A DNA stretch of 64,000 nucleotides from Craterostigma plantagineum (lineage: Eukaryota; Streptophyta; Magnoliopsida; Lamiales; Linderniaceae): the NCBI GenBank assembly GCA_027422505.1, contig JAPQWV010001379.1, positions 1 to 64,000 on the forward strand. The letters are read 5' to 3'. The translations under genes and the position numbers were made by a program. The notes under the pieces were generated by a model. The model had not been told where the DNA came from, did not search any database, and saw only the letters and a list, made by a program, of their open reading frames with translations. Below are positions 10,859 through 22,079 of this stretch, in pieces. Every line of letters begins with the position of its first letter. The stretch's first letter is position 1.

Positions 10859-11452
10859 ATGAACTTATGTGGGATACGTAGTGATTACGTACTAGAATCT
10901 GGTAGTAAGTCATTTGCATCATTCTGTGATCAATATGGATATAGTCATAATTTCTTTGATCCCATAACACCCCAACAGAACGGCGTAGTTGAGCGGAAAA
11001 ATAGAGTGTTACAGGAAATGGCTAGATCAATGTTACATGAGTATGATATTCCTAAACAGTTCTGGGCGGAAGTTGTTAGTACAGCCTGTTATGTGTCTAA
11101 TCGTATTTTCCTTAGACCGATATTAAAGAAAACCTCTTATGAAATTTGGCATGGTAGAACTCCAAATGTAGGATATTTCCATGTGTTTGGTTGTAAGTGT
11201 TTTATTTTGAATGATATAAATAAGAGAGAAAATTTGACTCTAAGGTTGATGAAGGGATATTCATTGGTTACAGATGAAGGGATATTCATTGGTTACAGCC
11301 TCCATTCTAAGGCCAATCGTGTTTATAATAAAAGGAAGCAGATTGCTCAGGAATCTGTACATGTTACATTCGATAAGATACCTACCACAATGCTACTGAT
11401 GAGGAAGGTATATATTTTCCTCTGCAAAATTACAGGGTACTGGAAACAGTGA
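10859..11452 (+). pseudogene. copia-3 integrase fragment
   Basis: The frame opens at the second half of the integrase core: CGIRSDYVLESG (second Asp), then TPQQNGVVERKNRVLQEMAR with the catalytic Glu, then YEIWHGRTPNVGYFHVFGCK. A perfect 25-bp tandem duplication (11248-11272 and 11273-11297) lies in the GIF-GYS region. The part upstream of SD is missing, so the first catalytic Asp is absent. After about 11400 the frame drifts from the family and ends at 11452, about 100 bp before copia-2. Confidence 0.85.
11248..11297 (+). repeat. 25-bp perfect tandem duplication in copia-3 integrase
   Basis: The 25-base unit beginning GATGAAGGGATATTC occurs twice head to tail. The expected family reading (K-x-DEGIFIGYS) is out of frame before the first unit and in frame after the second. 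The duplication therefore offsets an earlier small indel and keeps the ORF open. Confidence 0.9.
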
Positions 11453-11549
11453 AGTAGATATTTGAAAAGACGAGAACACTGATACACTGGAAACAGAAGC
11501 TGATGAACAACAGCGTAGAAAATTTAAGCATGCTTCCAGTCATCCGACA

Positions 11550-12026
11550 TGTTAGGAAATGCGAAAATCCCCGATAATTATTTTCTCGAAAAATGACGAT
11601 AATAAATAGAAGAGAAGAAAAATAAATTTGGACAGTGAACACGGGATTTACGTGGTTCGGTCAGAATGACCTACATCCACGGGCCGGCGGGTAGAACTTA
11701 TTATGTGGAGGAATTACAGACACGTACACTGACGTGATACAAAAGCAGCTACACAACTAGGAGTAAGCTACACAAAGAATTTATCGGAGTAGAAGAAGAT
11801 CAGTGTGGTTATGGTCTATTTTTCCTTCGATCCCATCTCTCGTATTTATAGGCAAATCTTGCCTTATTAATGTATGTGAACGAGTGGATAATAAAGGCAG
11901 CCACCTTGGATTATTGAATTCGGCTTGGTGTTGGACGGTTCTTACTTTAATATGTCAAGCTGCCAACTTTAAAAAACAAAGTCCAAGTTTTTCCATTTAG
12001 TCGACCTACAAAGGTCACTGTCAACA
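11550..12026 (-). repeat. copia-2 3' LTR
   Basis: 477 bp. A TATA box, TATAAATA on the - strand, lies at about 11842-11850, with the matching site in the other LTR. The end is set by TGTTAG at 11550 next to TSD CGACA. A polypurine tract (AAGGTGGAGATT on the - strand) abuts 12026. Confidence 0.9.
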
Positions 12027-12137
12027 AATCTCCACCTTGACCTTTGGTACCGTACATCACTCCACCTTAATTAGAATACCTTTATCTCCCTCCGACCGTA
12101 GCCCCGACGGGCTAGTTCACCAACTTTAAAACACCAA

Positions 12138-12980
12138 TCAATGCTTGGACTTGAAAACCGGAAGAGCTTTAGTAAATATATCCGCAGGATTATCCCTCGT
12201 GTTAATCTTATTGATAAACACCTTCTTATCAGCAATGATATCACAAATAAAATGATACCTAACATCAATATGTTTAGTCTTTTCGTGATACATCTGATCC
12301 TTAGTCAAATGAATCGCACTTTTACTATCACAGAAAATAGTAATAACTCCCTGATTCTGAGTTAATTCGCTGAATAACCCTTTTAACCACAAAGCTTCTT
12401 TGATCGCATCAGTAATCGCCATGTATTCTGCTTCAGTAGTAGATAACGCCACTACGTGCTGTAGAGTAGCTTTCCAGCTAACTGCACAACCTCCAAAGAA
12501 AATACATAACCAGTAAGAGATCGTCGTTTATCGAGATCACCTGCGTAGTCTGAATCAACGAAGCCAACAATAGTATCACTTTTCTGCCAAACTCCAAACA
12601 AAAGCTTAGAGTACCCTTCAAGTATCTGAGATTCCACTTCACTGCTTGCTAGTGTTCTTTCCCTTGGGTAGCCATATACCTGCTAACAACGCTAATAGCA
12701 TGTGAAATATCAGGACGTGTACATACCATGCATACATAATACTGCAAACAGCACTGGAGTAAGGAACTCGTGCCATGTACGCTTCTTCCTCATCTGATGA
12801 TGGTGACTGAGCAGCGCTTAGCCTAAAATGGCTAACAATAGGAGTGCTGACTGGTTTGGCATCGTTCATGCCAAATCTCTCCAAAACCTTCTTGAGGTAA
12901 CTTTCCTGGGTCAGGTGTAACTTAACAGCTCCTCTATGACGTCTAATCTTCATACCAAGAATCTTCTTAGCTGCTCCCAA
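12138..12980 (-). pseudogene. copia-2 RNase H and RT C-terminal pseudogene
   Basis: Three overlapping frames carry the C-terminal part of RT (LTQESYLKKVLERFGM at about 12860-12910) and RNase H (GFVDSDYAGDLDKRRSLTGY, LSTTEAEYMAITDAIKEALW, HEKTKHIDVRYHF). It ends ALPVFKSKH at 12138, near the polypurine tract. Frameshifts lie near 12452, 12638 and 12960. RNase H would degrade the RNA template during reverse transcription; the pieces here are close to complete but not in one frame. Confidence 0.85.
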
Positions 12981-13606
12981 ATGTTCATTTCAAATTCACC
13001 GTTCAATAAGGCCTTCAACTGGTGAATTTCCGCAAGATTCTTAGCCGCAATGAGCATGTCATCAACATATAACAATAGATAAATGAACGAACTGTCATTT
13101 AACTTCCGGAAGTAAACACAACTATCATACTTGCTCATGGAGAAACCATGACCCAACATGAAAGAATCAAACCGTTTATACCGCTGTCTTGGAGACTGCT
13201 TTAATCCGTATAAGGATTTCTTCAGTAAACAAACTTGGTCTTCCTTGACTTTCACTATGAAGCCTTCAGGTTGCTTCATATATATTTGTTCGTCTAAATC
13301 GCCATGCAAGAACGATGTCTTGACGTCAAGCTGTTCTAACTCCAAATCATACATGGCAACGAATGCAAGTAATACACTAATGGAGCTATGTCTAATGACA
13401 GGTGAGAATACATCATTTAAATCTACACATTGTACCTGACTATAGCTTGTCGCGACCAATCGTGCCTTATACCTTGCACCGTCAGAACCAGATAAACCTT
13501 CTTTCTTCTTTAAGACCAACTTACATCCGACTATTTTCTTTTTCTTCGATGGCGGTACAAGAATCCACGTACCATTCTTGTGCAGACACTCCATTTCTTC
13601 ATTCAT
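12950..13606 (-). pseudogene. copia-2 reverse transcriptase core
   Basis: One open frame of about 218 residues covers most of the RT fingers and palm: MNEEMECLHKNGTW, YKARLVATSYSQV (the usual KGYSQ has become TSYSQ), DVKTSFLHGDL, KKSLYGLKQSPRQRYKRFD and the catalytic box LLYVDDMLIA. The YVDD motif is intact, unlike in copia-1. A frameshift close to 12965 disrupts the continuation into RNase H. Confidence 0.9.
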
Positions 13607-13684
13607 CGCTACCAGCCACTTATCAGAAGTTGTATCGCTTATTGCCTCTTAATAGGTAGAAGGTTCACCGCCTCCACCTGTTTC

Positions 13685-14227
13685 TTATGCCACTGATAAA
13701 GCGTACAAAACTAAATTCACGTACCGCTGTGGTAGTCGAATCTCCCGTCTCTCCCTATCTCTGGCTATAGAATATTCCTGCTCGGTGCTTTCATCCTCAA
13801 CAGGATCTGAATCAGGTTCTGGCTCATCCTGATCTGTTGAACTCGTCGAAGGATCATCTGAAAAACCTTTTTTGATTTCGAGCTCCACCTCGCTGTGTAC
13901 ACTATCCATCCTTTCTTGATTAGAAGAATTAGTAGACTCTTTTGAATGATGTAACATAGAAGACTCGTCAAATGTAACATCTCTGCTAATTATGAATTTG
14001 GGTGACTTGGGATCAGGATTATATAATCTATATCCTTTCACCCCTGTAGCGTTACCGAGAAAAATACATTTTTTAGCTCTAGGTTCTAACTTTCCCTCGT
14101 TTACGTGCATATAAGCTGGGCACCCAAATATTCTTAAGTTGGAGTAATCAGCAGGAGTACGTGACCATACTTCCTCGGAGTCTTGAAATTGATAGATGAA
14201 CACGGTGAGCGGTTGACAATATAACAT
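13685..14227 (-). pseudogene. copia-2 integrase C-terminal region
   Basis: The frame starts around the integrase C-terminus: WSRTPADYSNLRIFGCPAY, then EPRAKKCIFLGNATGVKGYR and FIISRDVTFDESSM, followed by an acidic linker (TDQDEPEPDSDPVEDESTE) towards RT. This matches the usual copia order IN-linker-RT. A frameshift upstream separates it from the catalytic core at 14287-15111. Confidence 0.8.
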
Positions 14228-14286
14228 GCTGCAGCGATAGCTTCAGCCAAAAAATCATTTGTCAATCCAGCGTTGGAGATCATACA

Positions 14287-15111
14287 TTAAGCTCTCTCTA
14301 AAAGCGTTCGGTTCATGCGCTCGGCAACACCATTTTGTTTAGACGTCATTCGAACAGTATGATGTCGAGCAATTCCTTCATTTTTGCAAAATTCGCTGAA
14401 CTCGCTTCCGCAAAATTCTAAGCCTGTCCGCAATCGCTTGATTTGTTTTCCTGTCTGCTTTTCAATCAAAGCTTTCCATTGTTTAAACGTTAGGAAAACA
14501 TCACTCTTCTATTTAAGAAAATAGACCCATACTTTCCTTGAAAAATCATCAATGAAAGTCAACATATATCTTGCACCACCTTTGGATGGAACACGAGAAG
14601 GACCCCATACATCAGAATGAATATAGTCCAATGTACCTTTCGTCCTGTGGACAGCTGGAGAATTGAAGCTGACTCGTTTTTGCTTCCCAAAAATAAAGTG
14701 TTCGCAAAAGTTCATCTTACCAGTACTTTGACCGCATAGTAGGCCCCGCTTGCTTAATATCGTCAAGCCTTTTTCTCCCATATGTCCAAGCTGCATATGC
14801 CATAATCTCGTGGTATCAACCTCCGGGGATGTCGAAATTGCAGCGGAACCTGTAATAGTAGTTCCCTGCAAAATATATAAATTTCCAGACCTGCAAGCTT
14901 TCATTACGACAAGGGCAACTCTGGAAATTTTTAAAACTCCACCTTCACCTGAGAACCTGCACCCTTGAGATTCAAGTGTGCCTAAAGAGATAAGATTTCT
15001 CTTCATATCTGGAACATGTCTGACTTTTGTGAGCGCTCGGATGATTCCGTCGAACATCTTGATCTGAACTGTGCCTTTACCAATAACTTTACACGGAGCA
15101 TCATTTCCCAT
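14287..15111 (-). pseudogene. copia-2 protease C-terminus and integrase core
   Basis: Residues [14 protein letters not shown] through [10 protein letters not shown] form the C-terminal part of the protease. HHCC follows ([14 protein letters not shown] ... CEHFIFGKQ), then [18 protein letters not shown] with the first Asp. In the 14287-14469 piece the second motif reads LRTGLEFCGSEF, so the Asp-containing codons are deleted; the final NGVAERMNRTLLERA keeps the Glu. There is a stop or frameshift between the two pieces near 14480-14510. The triad is therefore incomplete. Confidence 0.85.
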
Positions 15112-16025
15112 TAAAACATATCCACCATCAAAATTTTCATATGTGGAAAAGCAATCCCGACTCCGACTTATGTGGTAAGAAAAACCCGAATATAAGATCC
15201 ACTCATTATCAAACCTAACAGTATATGCAGTTGCTACAAGAATAGTTTCATTGCTCGCAGTAGCAGCTAAACTAGTCGGCGGGTTTATTAAATTGCTAAT
15301 TATTTTTCTCCTTATTTTTTAATTTAAAACAGTCAGCTTTGATGTGACCCTTTTTCTTGCAAAAATTACAGACTTTGTTTCTGTACCTGGATTTCGACCT
15401 TTCTTTAAATCTGCTACTTTCAGCATCTCTTCGCTCTGGTCTTCCCGTGGAAACAGGCCTTCTGCCTGGCTACCACTTGTTTCTCCCGTTATATCCCTGT
15501 CTATCTGTTCTTTCGATTGTAACGCGGATTTGACACTAGAATATGATATTGTCTTTTCCTTATATAATCGTGTCACAAAAATGCTTTAAAGACGAGGGAA
15601 TGGAACACAACAATATTATGGCCTGATCTTCGCCCGTCACATTAACTTCTACGTTCACCAAATCAATAATGATCGAATCAAATTTATCGAGATGCGAGAG
15701 AACAGAAGTACCTTTCGTCATTTTCATACTGTATATCTTCCCCTTTAAATAAAGCCGATTCTCCTTAGTCTTCTTCATGCAGATAGCTTTTAACGCATCC
15801 CACATACACATGGCCGTCGTAAGAAAGATTTAAGATAATAGCCGATCTGGCTTTCTTGTCCAATTCATTAAATTCGTCGTCTTTCATTTCGATTGGTTTC
15901 TTCTTTGCGCCTTCAAGCGCCACCTCACAACCATCTTGAATGAATATGGTCTCCATCTTGAGACTCCACATTGCAAAATTGACATTTCTATCGAACTTTT
16001 CAAATGACATTTTTGTTATCGTCAT
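15112..16025 (-). pseudogene. copia-2 gag and protease N-terminus
   Basis: Gag starts MTITKMSFEKFDRNVNFAMW at 16025 and runs through two frames to about 15560. A CCHC zinc knuckle [14 protein letters not shown] lies at about 15330-15372. The protease active site reads [13 protein letters not shown]: the catalytic Asp is replaced by Tyr (codon at 15190-15192), which alone would inactivate it. Copia-1 keeps Asp here. The gag frame is broken near 15790, where a deletion removes part of the sequence present in copia-1. Confidence 0.85.
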
Positions 16026-16047
16026 GGTGGCTAAAAAATAAATCGGG

Positions 16048-16065
16048 GCTGGCTCTGATACAATT
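16048..16065 (-). other. copia-2 primer binding site
   Basis: Read on the - strand, the sequence next to the 5' LTR is AATTGTATCAGAGCCAGC, a tRNA-Met type site with one change from TGGTATCAGAGC. Confidence 0.75.
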
Positions 16066-16544
16066 TGTTAGGATATGCAGAAATCCCCGATAATTATTTG
16101 CCCGAAAAATGACGATAATAAATTGAAGAGACGAAAAATAAATTTGGACATTGAACACGGGATTTACGCGGTTCGGTCAGAATGACCTACGTCCACGGGC
16201 CGGAGGGTAGACTTCTTTATTATGTGGAGTGATTACAGACACGTACACTGACGTGATACAAAAGCAGCTACACAACTAGGAGTAAGCTACACAAAGAATT
16301 AATCGGATAGAAAAGATCAGTGTGGTTGTGGTCTATTTTTCCTTCGATCCAAGCTCTCGTATTTATAGGAAAATGCTTGCCTTAATAATATATGTGAATG
16401 AGTGGATAATAAAGGCAGCCACCTTGGACTATTGAATTCGGCTTGGTGTTGGACGGTTCCTACTTTAATATGCCAAGCTGCCAACTTTAAGAAACAAAGT
16501 CCAAGTTTTTCCATTTAGTCGACCTACAAAGGTCACTTTCAACA
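16066..16544 (-). repeat. copia-2 5' LTR
   Basis: 479 bp, TGTTAG...CAACA on the + strand, with TATAAATA on the - strand at about 16359-16370. TSD CGACA follows at 16545-16549. Confidence 0.9.
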
Positions 16545-17351
16545 CGACAGATCAAATCATTGAGAATATCTCCTCTGGAATCAAAACTCGAGCAACTGCA
16601 CAAAATCATGATACAGAGGAATCTCATTATGTACTGCTTTCAATGATGGAACCAAAGACCGTCCATGAAGCCCTGGACGATATATCATGTGTCTCTGCCA
16701 TGGAGGATGAGTTATTACAGTTCGAAAGAGCCAAGTATGGACACTCGTGGAGAGACCAGACGAAAAATCCATCATAGGAACAAAATGGGTCTTCCGCAAC
16801 AAACTTGATGAACACGGTAACATCACCAAAAACAAAGCGAGGTTAGTTGCAAAAGGTTATTCCCAGGAGGAAGGTATTGATTTCGTTGAAACTTTTGCTC
16901 CAGTAGCTAGACTAGAGCCCATACGTGTTTTACTTGCATATGTATACTTTAAACGCTTGCAACTTTTTCAAATGGACGTAAAAAGTGCATTTTTAAATGG
17001 TTTTAGAAATGAGAAAGTACAACCTCCAGGTTTTGTTAGAGAAGGATTTCCAAATCACGTTTTTAAATAAAACAAGCATTATATGGTTTAAAGCAGGCTC
17101 CTAGGGCATGGTATGAAAGGTTAAGTAAGTATTTGATTGACATGGGATTTTCCACTGGAACTATTGATAACACGCTGTTTATTAAGTACGAAGGTGACCA
17201 TATGTTACTGGTCCAAATCTACGTTGATGATATCATATTTGGAAGTACTAATATCCTTCTTTGTGAGGAATTCTCTAAGTCTATGCAGATGGAATTGGAG
17301 ATGAGCTTAATGAGTGAGCTGAACTATTTCCTTGGGTTGCAAATAAAGTAA
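16545..17351 (+). pseudogene. copia-3 reverse transcriptase pseudogene
   Basis: The frame just after copia-2 gives TRATAQNHDTEESHYVLLSM and [20 protein letters not shown], the conserved linker before RT in Sireviruses. Then come [51 protein letters not shown], a stop/frameshift at about 17070 (HVFK-stop), KALYGLKQAPRAWYE in another frame and IYVDDIIFGSTN with the catalytic YVDD at about 17218-17229. The frame stops at 17351. At least three disruptions are visible. Confidence 0.85.
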
Positions 17352-17359
17352 CTTGATAC

Positions 17360-18159
17360 TGGAACCTTCGTATCCCAGACGAAATACAGCATGGAATTGC
17401 TGACAAAATTTGGAATGAGTGATTCCAAAGCGATTTCCACCCCCATGCATCAGACCACCAAAATAGACAGTGATGAATCAGGTACACCAGTTGATCAAAC
17501 ACAATATTGAGGTATGATCGGAAGCCTTCTTTACTTAACTGCAAGTCAGCCTGATATTATGTTTGCTGTTGGTATGTATTCAAGATATCAGTCTGACCCT
17601 ATGGAATCTCACTTGACAGCAGTCAAGCGTATACTTAGATATATCAAGGGGTACTGTTAATTTTGGTCTGTGGTACTCTTCTACGGACGAATTCCCATTA
17701 ATGGGATATTCCGATACTGACTATGCCGGCTGTAGGGAAGATAGGAAAAGTACTAGTGGAACTTGCCAATTACTTGGAAATTCTCTGGTAACTTGGTCTA
17801 GTAGAAAGCAAAATGATGTCGCCCTCTCCAAAATCGAAGCTGAATATATGGCCTTAGGAAATTGTTGTCAACAAGTTCTTTGGATGAAACAAACCCTTTG
17901 TTATTTTGGGTTAGGTTATGACAAAATACATATTCTATGTGATAGCACTAGCACCATTAGTATTACTCAGAATCCCGTGCATCATTCTCGTACTAAGCAT
18001 ATAGAGGTGAAACATCATTTTCAGAAGGGGAATATCAGTGTGGAATTCGTAGGAACAAATGACCAGTTAGCTGATATCTTCACAAAGCCCCTAATTGAGA
18101 CAAGATTCTGTGACATCCGTGATAGACTAGGAATCATCGAGCTAAATAAGGTTAGTTAA
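17360..18159 (+). pseudogene. copia-3 RNase H pseudogene
   Basis: The region continues the RT C-terminus and ends with an open RNase H frame at 17701-18159: GYSDTDYAGCREDRKSTSG, then KIEAEYMALGNCCQQVLW, ILCDSTSTISI and HHSRTKHIEVKHHF, ending DIRDRLGIIELNKVS. The three acidic catalytic positions (D in DTDYAG, E in EAEYMA, D in CDSTS) are kept. A stop lies near 17508, and a frameshift separates it from the piece before 17660. Confidence 0.85.
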
Positions 18160-18186
18160 ATTCCCAAAATTCTGCCTTTTTATTAT

Positions 18187-18484
18187 TTGAGCGTGATTAA
18201 GTTATTTTAGGAAGAAATTCGTAATTATCCTATTCCAAAATCTTCTTTCAGCCATTTAGATTATTTTAGGAATTTCGAATCTTCTAGATTTTCTCTTAGA
18301 GTGTGATTATGTTATTTTATGAAGATATCGTAGTTTTCTATTCTGAGATCTCCTTTCAGTCTCTAAATTATTTTAGGAGATCTTCTAGATCTTTTCTAAG
18401 AGTGTGATTATGTTATTTAGGAAGAAATTCATAGTTATGATATTCTGAGATCTTCTTTCAGCCCTTGCATTATTTTAGGAAAAT
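18187..18484 (+). repeat. Three tandem copies of about 100-110 bp in the copia-3 3' region
   Basis: Each unit has GAGYGTGATTA.GTTATTT...TCTTTCAG...ATTATTTTAGG. Copies begin at about 18190, 18299 and 18402. Between copies the similarity is imperfect, so the array is old. Confidence 0.75.
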
Positions 18485-19776
18485 AGGATCTTTTCTATTT
18501 CTTATTTTTAGCCTCTCTTATTTAAAATGAGATCAGTCGATATTTCGTCCTTCTTTACCTCAAAATTCGAACTCATAGTTTCTCTTCTTAAAAAATCATA
18601 AGTTATATTCCAGCTTTTGAGAGTCCTGTAAGATCACAAGGGAGCTGAACAAATCTGCGATATCTGCCAGATCTAATAGTGATTCCAGCCTTGAGAACGT
18701 TTTTCTGATAAGTTATTCCTCCCTTCATTCTTTCTAGTTATTTTGCGCTAAGTTTTCAGCCTTAAAGCCTTAATATATCCTTTTTGATTCTGAAGGGGGA
18801 GAAGTTGAGTAATTAATGATATAAAGAGGATCTAAGAACTGTCTTTGATATTCGTGATGATGTGTCTTTGATGTTCGTGATGATGTGCGTGCGACATTCC
18901 TTTTATGAGGCTAAGATATATCTTAGTATGTTTGCTGACGGAATTTGCATGAACAATATCTACACATATGCAAGGGGAGCATAATGGTATGTGTTCTGAC
19001 TTTTTGCCTATTTGATATCTATCAATGCTCTGAGTGAAACTTCGATTTTATGCTCTGGACATTTGGAATATCCTCATTTAGGCAGGGGAGCAAACGAATA
19101 TAACTTGGTAAAATCTCTGAACTTCACTAATATATTTGCTCTAATGCTTGAACGTTTTACATGAATATCAGCATACATGATATGGAATATGTGCACTCAT
19201 GACTGGAATATCTGCAAATGACATGAATTATCAACACTTAGACAGGGGAGCAGACATACTATCTAAATATTTGCACATTCATGATATGTCTGTGATGCGC
19301 CGATAGTGTGGTGCTCTGAAATTTATGCTCTGATACTATTATGCCTTGATACTGTGATACTCTGATATTTATCTGCGCTTATTAACTTCTATGAGACTTC
19401 TTGATAAGTGATAAGTGTCTGCTGCGATGATTATCTACATCTTGAATCATGTTTGGAAATGCGCACTTAGGCAGGGGGAGCACACTAACGGGTAACTTCG
19501 AAATTTTGCATTCACGATATATCTTTTAATGTGACATGAGATATCTGCACTTAGATAGGGGGAGCAAATTCATTCATGATATATCTCTGCATGTCATATA
19601 GATAATTGCACTTAGGCAGGGGGAGCATATATGTACTATTTATGATTATGAAATATCATATGCTCTGTCTTGTGATTATGAAACACTTAGACATATGCGC
19701 TAGAACCTGCATGATCGAATATGCTTACATGCTTTCGTGTTGCATTAATTACATGTCATCATCAAAAAGGGGAGAA
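18485..19776 (+). other. Copia-3 post-RNase H region with repeated polypurine-like motifs
   Basis: No env-like ORF is visible. The motif GCAGGGGGAGCA or close variants occurs at about 18970, 19081, 19241, 19471, 19554 and 19615, often after CACTTAG. The true tract (AAAAAGGGGAGAA, 19764-19776) adjoins the 3' LTR. Multiple PPT-like copies before the 3' LTR are a known Sirevirus trait. Confidence 0.75.
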
Positions 19777-21390
19777 TGTTGACCTTTTTGGTCCATGTTA
19801 GAGTGTTTGGATGATCTATGTAATTGTAACGACATTAGGTCTATAAATTAAGCAATTCGATTTGTCTTAGATAAGATGTCTAAGTATATGATAATATTCG
19901 AATATACATTAATGAGCTATGAAATGATTAATTATCGAATATTTGACTCACATGTGATTCTGTGATTATTTGGAGAAACTATGTGATCGCATGTTATAGA
20001 TGTCTCACATGCTAGGATATATCGTAATGTGCTATTTATGGAAATAACGTGTGAGATATCCTACCGGGTTATATATGGAAAATATGCTGTCTAAAAATGG
20101 AACATGATATACCCGTTGAGAATAGTTTATTCGTGGATGAAAATCACATCTACGATTCTTTGAATGCATCCCACTGATTTTATTGTGCAATATCGAATTG
20201 ATATCTTTCCTTATACTGATTAAGATATTATATTTATGAAATATTTGATTGATTGACTTTGTGGATAAGATGCTAATATATATGGTATGTGCTGAACTAG
20301 ATGAGATTTCTGATATATGGAAAGTAATGCCATGATATGTTAATTGAGAAATATGTGATATGATCTTATCTATGTGCTAAATATAGGAAATATACTGATC
20401 TAATGCTATCTTACGTGCTAAACATGGAAAATAAATCTGGATTGATTTATTCTATAAACTGATAGCAGGGAATCACATATGGTAAATGCTGTTATGGAAA
20501 TTATCACTCGAAGTAATTGAATATGCCTTGAATACGAATATGAGCCTTTATGTGGATTAAAATCATGCTATATTGAGCTTATAACCATTGTGAACATTTA
20601 TTGTAGGCATGATTTACATGGCATATTAATATTGATAATTACATGGATTATGTGCTTAATTTGGTAAATGATCTTGTGATTGAGTTTCCATGTGAGTGTT
20701 GATTGAAATGGTCTATATATATGAGAAACACTTCAGATTGTCGGACTTAGAACTTGTGAATATACGAACACGAGAGTTTTTTACCAGAAGATTATTATTT
20801 AGAGCCATCTCACACTTGCGATATATCTGTGGCTGTTTGAGCGTACACCTGTGATCACCTTATGCCGACCTGAGCTTTTACTTGCGATTCCATCGCTGCA
20901 CGAGTGATTCATCCTTATTATCACCATCCTCTATCGATATATTCTGTCTTTAGACGTGTTGTCTTCGGACGTGAGCAATATGCAAGAGGCAAGGTCGACG
21001 TTTACGCACACGTAAAGGGAAGGACGAGTTCCGGGGGTCGGTAGCGAGCTGTTTCCTGTTAGGAATTGGAGATTCCCAGGAGCGGAACTCGGCGTGCGGT
21101 AACCTAGTAGTGTCTAGTGTGCGACTTGTTTCGGTTGTGTATTGGCCCAATCAATCAGTTTTGTAACCAACTAAGGTGACATTATGGTGATTGATTAAAC
21201 TCTTGAGGAGCAAACCTCAAGGCGAGGAGTAAACCCCAGTTGGGGACCTCTATAAAAATCATGTCTCGCATTTACTTTTTAGTTGTTTCCTTTTTACTGT
21301 GAGACAGAACCAATACACACCTGGCGTAACTAGGATATATCAGCCATCTTCATCACTTGCATAAGTATACAACTCTAGGTCACTACATCG
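19777..21390 (+). repeat. copia-3 3' LTR
   Basis: Starts TGTTGACCTTTTTGG directly after the polypurine tract. A TATA box CTATAAAAATC lies at about 21250. The right boundary is not certain because the 5' LTR is missing; the ATHILA-like integrase reading begins by about 21398. Confidence 0.7.
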
Positions 21391-21397
21391 TAGGATT

Positions 21398-22070
21398 CTT
21401 GAAAAGAAGAAGGATAATTTGTTATAAGCTTAAAGGGGAACCGTAGGGAATGGGCGAATTAGTTGAATGACGCACTTTGGGCATATAGGACTTCATATAA
21501 GACACCTATAGGTACTACACCATATAGATTAGTCTATCGAAAGGCGTGCCACCTCCCCGTAGAAATCGAGCATAAAGCCTATTGGGCGATCAAGTGATTG
21601 AAGTTTGATTTGTGGGAAGTAAACGGAAAGCGGCAACTCCAAATTAATGAGCTAGACGAGTGGCGTTATCGGCTTACGATAACGCTCGAATGTATAAGGA
21701 GCGGTCAAAGGCCTGATAGGAAGATTAGGCAAAGACTAGAGTTTCAGGAAGGGGACCAAGTCCTCCTCTTTAACTCACGACTTACTCTTTCCCGGCAAAC
21801 TTAGATCAGGCTGGTCGGGACCTTTCACTATGAATCGTGTTTTTCCTTATGATACTGTCGAGATTTCAGGTATAGAGCAGGGTACTTTCAACGTGAACGG
21901 CCATAGGTTGAAGCATTACCATGGAGGCGGGGGAAACTTGAGAGACAAGGAGGTATGATACCTAGACTTTCAGCCATCCTAAGAACACAAAAGGTACGTC
22001 CGACTTAAGACGTTAAAGAAGCGCTTCTTGGGAGGCAACGTAGGTATTGGCATTCACGTTTATTTTACTC
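21398..22070 (+). pseudogene. ATHILA-like Ty3/gypsy integrase C-terminal remnant
   Basis: Reading with frameshifts gives [40 protein letters not shown], then KRQLQINELDEWR (in the frame 21598-21804), [36 protein letters not shown] and [14 protein letters not shown]. This is the distinctive C-terminal part of ATHILA/Tat integrases (chromodomain-less gypsy lineage). The catalytic core lies upstream and is absent, cut by copia-3. The frame is interrupted by a stop near 21595 and by indels. Confidence 0.85.
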
Positions 22071-22079
22071 GTAGATACA

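Larger units (their letters stand above)
11550..16544 (-). mobile_element. copia-2: full-length Ty1/copia element
   Basis: The two LTRs (477 and 479 bp) both read TGTTAG...CAACA on the + strand. They are flanked by a perfect 5-bp target duplication, CGACA (11545-11549 and 16545-16549). The internal region on the - strand runs primer site, gag, protease, integrase, RT, RNase H, polypurine tract. The LTRs differ at roughly 30 places by eye. The coding region is interrupted by stops and carries fatal substitutions, so it is structurally complete but not autonomous. It is the same family as copia-1, in opposite orientation, and sits inside copia-3. Confidence 0.95.
10844..21390 (+). mobile_element. 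copia-3: 5'-truncated Sirevirus-like copia element split by copia-2
   Basis: The element is visible as 10859-11549 (integrase) and 16545-about 21390 (RT, RNase H, long 3' noncoding region, 3' LTR). Its parts are colinear on the + strand and interrupted precisely by copia-2. The RT-RNase H protein type, long noncoding stretch after RNase H, repeated PPT-like motifs and an LTR of more than 1.4 kb fit the Sirevirus (SIRE/Maximus) lineage. The gag, protease and 5' LTR are absent. The right edge lies between about 21300 and 21400. Confidence 0.8.
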
